NCBI GenBank assembly: GCA_030593425.1
Contig: JAUVHF010000053.1
Span: forward strand, 1-9,254
Reading direction: 5' to 3'
Length of the DNA stretch: 9,254 nucleotides
Source: Anaerolineales bacterium
GTDB taxonomy: Bacteria > Chloroflexota > Anaerolineae > UBA7937
Shown piece by piece: positions 1-3,923 of the stretch (positions are counted from its first letter, which is position 1; the number at the start of each line of letters is the position of its first letter). Position numbers and translations under genes: made by a program. The notes beneath the pieces were generated by a model. That model was not told the origin of the DNA. It ran no database searches and worked only from the letters and a program-made list of their open reading frames with translations.

Positions 1-324
1 GTAGGCCTGCTCCTGAGCATCCTGACCATCCTCCTCCGCCACCTTCACCCAGGAGCCTAGGATCACCACCTCGGAGGGGCCGGGCTCTTCGATGAGGACA
101 GAGTTTTTCAGCATCGCCTTCAGGGTAGCGATCCGCCCCTCCACGAAGGCTTGCTCGTTCTTGGCGTCATCGTACCCCGCATTATCCATAATGTCCCCAC
201 CCTCCTTAGCCAGTTGAATGTAGGCCGCCACCTGGGGACGCCGAACGGTGCGGAGGTACTCCAGTTCCTCCTTCAATCTATTGCGTCCCTCCGGTGTGAG
301 ATAGGTGGGCTTCTGAGACATCAT
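1..324 (-). CDS. greA: GreA-type transcript cleavage factor, N-terminal part (cut by window edge)
   Basis: My reverse-strand translation gives 108 residues open to the window edge. It begins with the GreA N-terminal signature (YLTPEG, then KEELEYLRTVRRP, residues 8-30) and continues through the long antiparallel coiled coil, whose tip reads GDIMDNAGYDDAK (43-55), and the EQAFVEGRIATL segment that closes the coil. The start of the C-terminal FKBP-like domain (VILGSWVKV) follows. GreA enters the RNA polymerase secondary channel and promotes cleavage of backtracked RNA. The tip keeps the first acidic residue (D44), but the family's usual Glu three residues on is Asp (D47), and the usual S/K-E-N-A-E pattern is M-D-N-A-G. 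Two adjacent ATGs (322-324 and 319-321) are possible starts; a GGAGAGGG sequence at 326-333 serves either. It has its own promoter (430-458) and a leader of about 100 nt. A GreA paralogue or Gfh-like factor is possible. Confidence 0.9.
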   Translation of the reverse strand, partial: MMSQKPTYLTPEGRNRLKEELEYLRTVRRPQVAAYIQLAKEGGDIMDNAGYDDAKNEQAFVEGRIATLKAMLKNSVLIEEPGPSEVVILGSWVKVAEEDGQDAQEQAY

Positions 325-382
325 ACCCTCTCCAGAAATGGTACACGTTTTAGGGGTGGATGACAAGGCTCTTCTGAATCTA

Positions 383-422
383 TGCGCAAGCGCAGGGCGT
401 ACGAATGACGAGACCCCTGCGC
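383..422 (-). promoter_or_regulatory. Inverted repeats in the greA leader
   Basis: The predicted greA transcript starts at about the first base of a perfect 8-bp inverted repeat, GCGCAGGG (415-422 read on the minus strand) and CCCTGCGC (390-397), with a 17-nt loop. The downstream arm overlaps a second small palindrome, TGCGC-TT-GCGCA (383-394), so the two hairpins exclude each other. It may be a 5'-stabilising hairpin or a regulated leader; no poly-U tract follows, so it is not an obvious terminator. Confidence 0.4.
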
Positions 423-429
423 AAGATCG

Positions 430-458
430 ATTATAGCCTAGAAGTCCCCATTTGTAAA
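430..458 (-). promoter_or_regulatory. greA sigma70-type promoter
   Basis: On the minus strand, TTTACA (453-458), a 17-nt spacer and a perfect TATAAT (430-435). Transcription would start near 423, giving a leader of about 100 nt. The -35 box lies 11 bp from that of the divergent tadA promoter. Confidence 0.7.
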
Positions 459-469
459 GGCGGATGACC

Positions 470-498
470 TTGCCCGCCAATGCGCCCCATGTTATAAT
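470..498 (+). promoter_or_regulatory. tadA sigma70-type promoter
   Basis: TTGCCC (470-475), a 17-nt spacer and TATAAT (493-498). The predicted start is at about 505-506, on or next to the GTG codon at 506, so the message would have essentially no leader. Confidence 0.7.
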
Positions 499-505
499 TC
501 TAAGG

Positions 506-952
506 GTGGAAGACGAAACCTATATGCGGGAGGCGCTGGCCGAGGCGGAGAGGGCCTACGGGAAGGGGGAGATCCCCGTCGGGGCGGTGGCTGTCAAAGA
601 GGGGGTCATCATCGGACGAGGGCACAACCAGAAAGAAGAACTAAGGGACCCCACGGCCCACGCGGAGATGACAGCCCTGAAGCAGGCTGCCCAGGCCCTA
701 GGAGGCTGGCGGCTCAGGGGGGTAACCCTCGATAGTACCTTAGAGCCTTGTCCCATGTGTGCTGGAGCCCTGGTCATGGCTCGGGTCAAGCGGCTGGTTT
801 ACGCCGTGGAGGACCCCAAGTCAGGGGCCTGTGGCTCGGTTTTCGACCTGGTGCGGTCTCCTCATCTGAACCATCGGTTAAGAGTGAGTAAAGGGGTATT
901 AGCAGAAGAGAGCCAAGAACTTCTAGATAGGTTTTTCCAAGAGTTACGGTGA
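506..952 (+). CDS. tadA: tRNA-specific adenosine deaminase TadA (A34 to inosine)
   Basis: This zinc-dependent deaminase converts A34 of tRNA-Arg(ACG) to inosine so that one tRNA reads CGU, CGC and CGA. The CDA-fold motifs are complete: HAE (H52, E54) supplies a zinc ligand and the proton-shuttling Glu, and PCPMC supplies C82 and C85. The N-terminal MREALAEAE and GEIPVGAV segments are typical of TadA. From the GTG at 506 it has 148 residues, near the family's usual 150-170. An upstream in-frame ATG at 464 lies before the promoter's -35 box and gives residues that do not look like TadA, so I reject it. ATG 524 is a second possible start, 18 nt into the predicted transcript. Only six bases separate the stop codon from tRNA-Ser(CGA), so the tRNA is probably processed from the tadA transcript. 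Confidence 0.93.
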   Translation: MEDETYMREALAEAERAYGKGEIPVGAVAVKEGVIIGRGHNQKEELRDPTAHAEMTALKQAAQALGGWRLRGVTLDSTLEPCPMCAGALVMARVKRLVYAVEDPKSGACGSVFDLVRSPHLNHRLRVSKGVLAEESQELLDRFFQELR

Positions 953-958
953 TAGCCT

Positions 959-1047
959 GGAGGGGTGCCGGAGTGGACGATCGGGGCGGTCTCGAAAACC
1001 GCTGTGGGGGGTAACTCCCACCGTGGGTTCGAATCCCACCCCCTCCG
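959..1047 (+). tRNA. tRNA-Ser(CGA)
   Basis: The acceptor stem ggagggg (959-965) pairs perfectly with 1040-1046, and G1047 is the discriminator, as expected for serine. The anticodon arm has stem gcggt/accgc and loop ctCGAaa, reading UCG. A long variable arm and a T arm (gtggg, ttcgaat, cccac) complete a class II tRNA. CCA is not encoded (the next bases are cct). No promoter fits between tadA and the tRNA. Confidence 0.96.
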
Positions 1048-1119
1048 CCTGTCCTGAGCGGAGCCGAAGGGTTTATCCTGAGCGAAGTCGAAGGGCCTGT
1101 GCTGAGCCTGTCGAAGGAG
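1048..1119 (+). repeat. Three 24-nt tandem repeats of the CTGAGCnnAGTCGAAGG type
   Basis: Three 24-nt units (1048-1071, 1072-1095, 1096-1119) share a core close to TCCTGAGCGAAGTCGAAGGG. The first unit begins on the first base after the tRNA discriminator. The last unit ends in AAGGAG, which is the likely ribosome binding site of the next gene. Translated in one frame the units give PERSRR and AEPVEG peptides, which I recall as frequent artefacts in predicted proteins from environmental genomes. This is therefore a member of a widespread dispersed repeat family and not protein-coding sequence. Confidence 0.8.
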
Positions 1120-1124
1120 CAAGC

Positions 1125-1382
1125 ATGTGGTGTTGTTACATCGTGAAATGCTCCGATAGTTCCTACTATGTGGGGATCACCAAAAACCTAGGGTCGCGGG
1201 TTTCAGAGCACAATGCGGGGCGCGGCTCGGCATATACGGCAGCGCGCCGCCCCGTGCGCCTCCTCTGGTACGAGGAGCATGAGACACGGAGCAGCGCCAC
1301 CAAGCGAGAGCGACTACTCAAGCGCTGGAGGCGGGCCCAGAAAGAGGCTTTGATCGCGGAGAGGTCGCATAGTCCGGTCTAG
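1125..1382 (+). CDS. GIY-YIG domain protein (UPF0213/YhbQ-like), possible nuclease
   Basis: This 85-residue single-domain protein has the GIY-YIG pattern: CYIVKCSDSSYYVGIT at 4-19 holds the two core strands, and then come R-V-x-x-H-N (26-31), GSAYT, RRPVRLLWYEE and a conserved KRERLLKRWRRAQKEALI helix. In active members the two Tyr residues, an Arg and a Glu form the catalytic site; these positions appear to be present. Small UPF0213 proteins have an uncertain cellular role. I start it at ATG 1125, five bases after AAGGAG; the in-frame extension upstream is tRNA and repeat sequence. The last eight codons plus the stop come from a copied tRNA-Ser 5' half (1355-1382), so its C-terminus is probably not ancestral. 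Confidence 0.85.
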   Translation: MWCCYIVKCSDSSYYVGITKNLGSRVSEHNAGRGSAYTAARRPVRLLWYEEHETRSSATKRERLLKRWRRAQKEALIAERSHSPV

Positions 1383-1403
1383 GGCCCACGATTGGTGCGT
1401 AGG
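1355..1403 (+). pseudogene. Partial copy of the 5' half of tRNA-Ser(GGA)
   Basis: Bases 1355-1395 match 1988-2028, which covers the start of the intact tRNA-Ser(GGA) up to the middle of its anticodon, at 39 of 41 positions; the first 28 are identical. Similarity continues weakly to 1403 if four bases, including the last anticodon base, are deleted. No T arm or acceptor 3' strand follows. The segment overlaps the end of the GIY-YIG gene and forms one side of a direct repeat enclosing the toxin-antitoxin pair. Confidence 0.88.
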
Positions 1404-1408
1404 TGCAT

Positions 1409-1437
1409 TTGACAAAAGTCGATAAAGAATTTATAAT
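1409..1437 (+). promoter_or_regulatory. Perfect consensus promoter of the toxin-antitoxin operon
   Basis: TTGACA (1409-1414), a spacer of exactly 17 nt and TATAAT (1432-1437) match the sigma70 consensus at all 12 positions. The predicted start is near 1444, inside the palindrome at 1439-1452. Confidence 0.85.
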
Positions 1438-1438
1438 A

Positions 1439-1452
1439 ATTCTGTACAGAAT
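1439..1452 (+). promoter_or_regulatory. Palindromic operator at the toxin-antitoxin start site
   Basis: A perfect 14-bp palindrome, ATTCTGTACAGAAT, directly follows the -10 box and covers the predicted start site. Phd/YefM antitoxins bind such palindromes to repress their own operon, alone or with the toxin. Its identity as the operator is inference from position and symmetry. Confidence 0.65.
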
Positions 1453-1473
1453 AAGTAACGTAAGAGGTGTGAT

Positions 1474-1749
1474 ATGGCTGTAAAGATTATGCCAGTGACG
1501 GACCTGAGGCAGAAGATCACCTCCGTGCTCAAGGAGTTGGAGGAGAGCGGCCAGCCCCTCTACATCACTCAATATGGCCGCCCGAAGGCGGTGCTTCTCA
1601 GTTACCAAGGCTATGAAGCCCTTATCCGCGAATTGGAGGACCTGGAGGATAGCCTTAGTATCTATGAGGGGAAGGACGAGCCATCTCGGCCCTACGAAGA
1701 GTTCATAGCCGAGGTCTCAACGCCCGCCAGTGTACAGAGTAAGGATTAG
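1474..1749 (+). CDS. Phd/YefM-family antitoxin
   Basis: This 91-residue protein starts at an ATG six bases after AAGAGG (1462-1467). The N-terminal half has the Phd/YefM DNA-binding and dimer pattern: MPVTDLRQKITSVLKEL, then PLYITQYGRPKAVLLSYQGYEAL (residues 28-50). The acidic, probably disordered C-terminal part (ELEDLEDSL to the end) would bind and block the toxin. It should neutralise the product of the next gene and, with it, repress transcription at the 1439-1452 palindrome. Its last 20 bases overlap the toxin start, which favours coupled translation with the antitoxin made first. The lysine- and glutamate-rich tail ending VQSKD may be a target for proteases, as in other antitoxins. Confidence 0.92.
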   Translation: MAVKIMPVTDLRQKITSVLKELEESGQPLYITQYGRPKAVLLSYQGYEALIRELEDLEDSLSIYEGKDEPSRPYEEFIAEVSTPASVQSKD

Positions 1750-1987
1750 GCCTAGGGCGGAGCGGGAGATGAGGCGGCTTCCTCCCGAGGTCTTTGCTAG
1801 GGTGGACGCCAAGATCCAAGGCTTGCGCGAAGATCCAAGACCGCCGGGAGTGGAGAAATTAAGGAGCAAAGAGGGCTGGCGGATAAGAATAGGTGATTAT
1901 AGAGTTATCTATGAGATAGATGACCGATCTCGCGAGGTGATGATTTACCGAGTTCAGCATCGCAAGGATATTTATCGCCCACGATAG
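1730..1987 (+). CDS. RelE/ParE-superfamily toxin
   Basis: The gene encodes 85 residues from a GTG that overlaps the antitoxin gene by 20 bases. The order of motifs is that of RelE-type toxins: YRVRIRPRAEREMRRLP at the N-terminus, a helix ending in LREDP, GVEKLRSKEGWRIRIGDYRVIYEID in the central strands, and the closing VMIYRVQHRKDIYR. Family members of the RelE type cut mRNA in the ribosomal A site, and the basic residues and C-terminal Tyr seen here are typical of that group; ParE-type gyrase poisons share the fold, so the target is not certain. The start codon lies in TGTACAGAGTAAG, which resembles the operon's operator. The stop codon is three bases before tRNA-Ser(GGA), leaving no room for a separate tRNA promoter between them. 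Confidence 0.92.
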   Translation: MYRVRIRPRAEREMRRLPPEVFARVDAKIQGLREDPRPPGVEKLRSKEGWRIRIGDYRVIYEIDDRSREVMIYRVQHRKDIYRPR

Positions 1988-2028
1988 CGCGGAGAGGTCG
2001 CATAGTCCGGTCTAGTGCGCACGATTGG
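1988..2028 (+). repeat. Right copy of the 41-nt direct repeat flanking the toxin-antitoxin pair
   Basis: This block equals 1355-1395 with two mismatches, offset by 633 bp. It runs from three bases before the tRNA-Ser(GGA) gene to the second anticodon base. The pair of repeats looks like left and right junctions of an inserted segment. Confidence 0.85.
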
Positions 2029-2080
2029 AAATCGTGTAGGCCGAAAGGCCTCGGGGGTTCAAATCCCCCCCTCTCCGCCA
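1991..2080 (+). tRNA. tRNA-Ser(GGA)
   Basis: The acceptor stem ggagagg (1991-1997) pairs with 2070-2076, discriminator G2077 fits serine, and CCA is encoded at 2078-2080. The D stem is gca/tgc around a 13-nt loop. The anticodon arm is cacga, ttGGAaa, tcgtg, reading UCC and UCU. A long variable arm and T arm ggggg, ttcaaat, ccccc follow. A weak promoter may exist inside the toxin gene (TTACCG 1945-1950, 18-nt spacer, TATTTA 1969-1974); otherwise the tRNA depends on the toxin-antitoxin promoter. Confidence 0.96.
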
Positions 2081-2085
2081 CTTTC

Positions 2086-2122
2086 AAGCGCCATTCCTCG
2101 ACTTAGAGGAGTGGCGCTTTTC
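2086..2122 (+). terminator. Strong intrinsic terminator after tRNA-Ser(GGA)
   Basis: A 14-bp stem (2086-2099 with 2106-2119, one G-T pair) closes a 6-nt loop gactta and runs into TTTTCT. It would end the toxin-antitoxin and tRNA transcript. Confidence 0.9.
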
Positions 2123-2129
2123 TATGCCG

Positions 2130-2159
2130 TTGCCACTTTCCCCAACCTCAAGGTATAAT
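2130..2159 (+). promoter_or_regulatory. Promoter of the 64-residue orphan gene
   Basis: TTGCCA (2130-2135), an 18-nt spacer and a perfect TATAAT (2154-2159). It lies just after the terminator, and the predicted leader is about 25 nt. Confidence 0.65.
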
Positions 2160-2190
2160 GGACAGGGGGCGCTACTAGAAAGGAGGAAAG

Positions 2191-2385
2191 ATGGCGGAAG
2201 TTATCCCTGATACCGAGAGCGTAGAGGTGGCAAAGATAGGGTTCGCCCACTGGGTGGTGGCCAGGGTGGATAACGCCTGGTCGATGGAAGATTACAAGGG
2301 GGTTACCGGTCCCGAAGTCCATGCGGACAAACTCCTGGAACTATTCCACAAGGCCTACAGAGCGGCCAGCAAGACCCTAGAATAG
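2191..2385 (+). CDS. Small protein of unknown function (64 residues)
   Basis: I do not recognise this protein. It is well supported as a gene: a promoter with a perfect -10 box, and a full Shine-Dalgarno sequence AAGGAGG ending four bases before the ATG. The sequence is compact and mixed in character, with a central HWVVARVDNAW segment (residues 20-30), then SMEDYKGVTGPEVHADKLLELF and a C-terminal helix-like HKAYRAASKTLE. It has no signal peptide, membrane segment or cysteine, so it is probably a small soluble cytoplasmic protein. It stands alone, between a terminator and a lipoprotein gene about 160 bases downstream. The intervening 2386-2547 shows no gene, only a weak TAAAAT -10-like box at 2489-2494. 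Confidence 0.75.
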   Translation: MAEVIPDTESVEVAKIGFAHWVVARVDNAWSMEDYKGVTGPEVHADKLLELFHKAYRAASKTLE

Positions 2386-2547
2386 GGGTCATACAGAATG
2401 AATGGCATCCAGCGCCCCCTTCAACCCCCTTTGTCCTTCCTAAAGATCATCTATCACACTGAGGGTTCCCCCACGACGAACTATATGGTAAAATTAGGTT
2501 GAGGGTTGTTCGAGCATCGGCAAGGCGATATACTAAGGAGGAATGAG

Positions 2548-3381
2548 GTGAGAAAAGAGGTTATCGCCCTCCTGGTTCTGCTCTCCGCTTGCGCCGCTCC
2601 AGCGAGACCGACGTCTGTTCCTTCTCCCACTCCAACGCTGCAACCGAGCCTTGCGCCGTCCCTTCTCCCCTCACCTTCCCCCACGCCTAGCCCTACGCCG
2701 ATAATCTACATAGTGCAGCCAGGGGATACCCTCGCTGGCATCGCAACCCTCTATGGGACTACAGTAGAGGCTATCTGTGCCTTCAACGAACTTCCTGATT
2801 GCGAACTCATCTACCCCGGAGACGAATTGCAGATACCGGGGGAAGGGGTGACGCCGACGATACCTACTCCTTCACCCACCCTCACGCACACACCAACCTC
2901 GACGGATACCCCAACGCCTACACCTACACCCACGCCTCTTCTTACCCCTACCCCAACTGACACCCCAGTAGTTCCTACGCCCACACCCGCACCGACCTTC
3001 ACCCCTACCTCTACCCCGATACCTTCTTATGAGTTCATGTATGAAGAAGGTAGCATGCAAACCGCGCCTAACTGTGGTGCTGTCTATTTGAGGATTAAAG
3101 TAGTGGGTGTAGGCGGTGAACCCGTCAACGATACTACCGTCCGTCTACAATGGGTTGACTTCACTGATCGCAAGATCACAGGACGAGGAGGAGAGCCTGC
3201 CGGAGAGGTAGGATTTACACCACTCGGCCCGGAGAGTTACCATTCTCCAATAGACTTCCATATACAACTGGTACAGAGTCCTTCTGACCCTACACCAAGA
3301 TCCAACGAGAAGATAGTTCATTTTGTCGACTGTGCCACTGCTGGACAATTCACCAACATAAAGTTTGTGTACCAGCGGTGA
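2548..3381 (+). CDS. LysM-domain lipoprotein with Pro/Thr linker
   Basis: I start this 277-residue protein at GTG 2548, six bases after AAGGAGG (2535-2541); the more upstream TTG at 2506 would place ribosome binding sequence inside the gene. The N-terminus is a lipoprotein signal: basic RKE, hydrophobic VIALLVLL, then the lipobox LSAC with Cys15. A Ser/Pro-rich stretch leads to one LysM domain (about 54-98), with YIVQPGDTLAGIATLYGTT and IYPGDELQIPG, the motif that binds N-acetylglucosamine glycans such as peptidoglycan. A TPTPT linker (about 99-157) carries a C-terminal domain of about 120 residues, probably a beta-sandwich, with two cysteines in NCGAVYLRI and VDCATAG. The protein is likely attached to the outer face of the membrane and holds the wall. 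The ligand of the last domain is unknown. A 6-bp hairpin (3378-3393) overlaps the stop codon but has no T tract. Confidence 0.87.
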   Translation: MRKEVIALLVLLSACAAPARPTSVPSPTPTLQPSLAPSLLPSPSPTPSPTPIIYIVQPGDTLAGIATLYGTTVEAICAFNELPDCELIYPGDELQIPGEGVTPTIPTPSPTLTHTPTSTDTPTPTPTPTPLLTPTPTDTPVVPTPTPAPTFTPTSTPIPSYEFMYEEGSMQTAPNCGAVYLRIKVVGVGGEPVNDTTVRLQWVDFTDRKITGRGGEPAGEVGFTPLGPESYHSPIDFHIQLVQSPSDPTPRSNEKIVHFVDCATAGQFTNIKFVYQR

Positions 3382-3483
3382 GCAATCGCTCACTATGGCC
3401 TCAGATACTCTTTCGCTGGCACCTGGGAGTTGGAGGGCGATAGGAAATACGCCCACTTATTCTACATCGTGACCCAGTTCCAG

Positions 3484-3531
3484 TAGAGGGCACACTGTGT
3501 AGTCCAGTCTAATGAGTGCCCTTGGAAATCG
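3484..3531 (+). pseudogene. Decayed tRNA-Ser(GGA)-like segment
   Basis: Without gaps, 3500-3531 matches 2003-2034 of tRNA-Ser(GGA) at 25 of 32 positions, covering the D loop and anticodon loop (TTGGAAATCG is identical). The sequence just before it resembles the acceptor strand with a short insertion. The anticodon stem no longer pairs and no T loop follows, so it is a relic. The rest of 3382-3554 shows only a 35-codon reading frame continuing the lipoprotein frame beyond its stop. Confidence 0.6.
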
Positions 3532-3554
3532 AGGGGCTCAAGAGGACTGGCTCT

Positions 3555-3583
3555 TTGACTTTTGCCCACTCTTAGGGTAGCAT
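3555..3583 (+). promoter_or_regulatory. SRP RNA promoter
   Basis: TTGACT (3555-3560), a 17-nt spacer and TAGCAT (3578-3583). The predicted start falls at the first base of the RNA's terminal helix (3589). Confidence 0.75.
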
Positions 3584-3588
3584 TTCGT

Positions 3589-3861
3589 GAGGCCGTGCTA
3601 GACGGGGAGCTAGCGGTGCCCTGTACCCGCAATCCGCTATAGCGGGGTCGAACTCCCTCTTGAGGTCCGGCGTTGCCTGAGACTGCCGAGGAGAAGTAGC
3701 GATGAAGGCCGGGTCCTGCGCAGCAGAAGCCTACGAACCCCGTCAGATCCGGGAGGAAGCAGCGGTAAGTAGTCACTTCTGGGTGCCGCAGGGGCACCTG
3801 GTTGGAGCCAACTGGCCTCGGTAAGCCGGGCAGCCCGGATCGACAGAGGGTGCACGGCCTC
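3589..3861 (+). ncRNA. ffs: Large bacterial SRP RNA with Alu domain
   Basis: This is the RNA of the signal recognition particle, which with Ffh targets nascent membrane and secreted proteins. It closely follows the Bacillus subtilis scRNA in order and length (about 273 nt against 271). The 5' Alu part has GTGCTAGACGGGGAGCTAGC, then GGTGCCCTGTACC and GCAATCCGCT. The distal S domain carries GGTCCTGCGCA, then the Ffh-binding hairpin GTCAGATCCGGGAGGAAGC with a GGGA tetraloop at 3751-3754 (GNRA class; the usual form is GGAA). The 3' part has GTGCCGCAGGG, CCTGGTTGGAGCCAA and ATCGACAGAGGGTGCACGG. The ends pair perfectly over 10 bp (3589-3598 with 3852-3861) and TCTTTT follows. Confidence 0.96.
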
Positions 3862-3874
3862 TCTTTTCTAATCA

Positions 3875-3915
3875 AGGAGGGGCGGCCCGAACCTCACCCC
3901 TCCTAGGCTGAGGTT
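3875..3915 (+). promoter_or_regulatory. Possible H-type pseudoknot before the 3D-domain gene
   Basis: Two perfect stems interlock: AGGAGGGG (3875-3882) with CCCCTCCT (3897-3904), and AACCTCA (3890-3896) with TGAGGTT (3909-3915). The order of arms is that of a pseudoknot, with linkers of 7 and 4 nt; otherwise they are two exclusive hairpins. It lies between the SRP RNA and the TTG start. No T tract follows, so a leader element is more likely than a terminator. The 4-nt linker across an 8-bp stem is tight. Confidence 0.35.
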
Positions 3916-3923
3916 GATTCTCA

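Noticed and set aside
464..505. N-terminal extension of TadA from an ATG at 464
   Set aside because: It lies before the -35 box of the tadA promoter and its residues have no counterpart in the family.
1048..1119. Repeat array considered as a CRISPR
   Set aside because: The 24-nt units are directly tandem with no unique spacers, and there are no cas genes.
862..1122. Minus-strand ORF over tRNA-Ser(CGA) and the repeats
   Set aside because: It reads as GWDSNPRWELPP, the usual product of translating the antisense strand of a tRNA.
1023..1124. Extension of the GIY-YIG protein upstream through tRNA and repeats
   Set aside because: The added residues are translated tRNA-Ser T arm and 24-nt repeats (PERSRR, AEPVEG); a good ribosome binding site marks ATG 1125.
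1905..2087. Minus-strand ORF over tRNA-Ser(GGA)
   Set aside because: It starts with the tRNA-antisense peptide ERGGFEPP and is otherwise the shadow of the toxin gene.
2811..3060. Long minus-strand frames of Val/Gly/Arg repeats, and the similar one at 7952-8539
   Set aside because: They are shadows of the Pro/Thr-coding linkers of the lipoprotein and the zinc-ribbon protein.
3378..3393. Hairpin over the LysM lipoprotein stop codon as a terminator
   Set aside because: The stem is 6 bp with no T tract after it.
3462..3875. Minus-strand ORF of 137 residues over the SRP RNA
   Set aside because: The plus strand here is a fully recognisable structured RNA with its own promoter.
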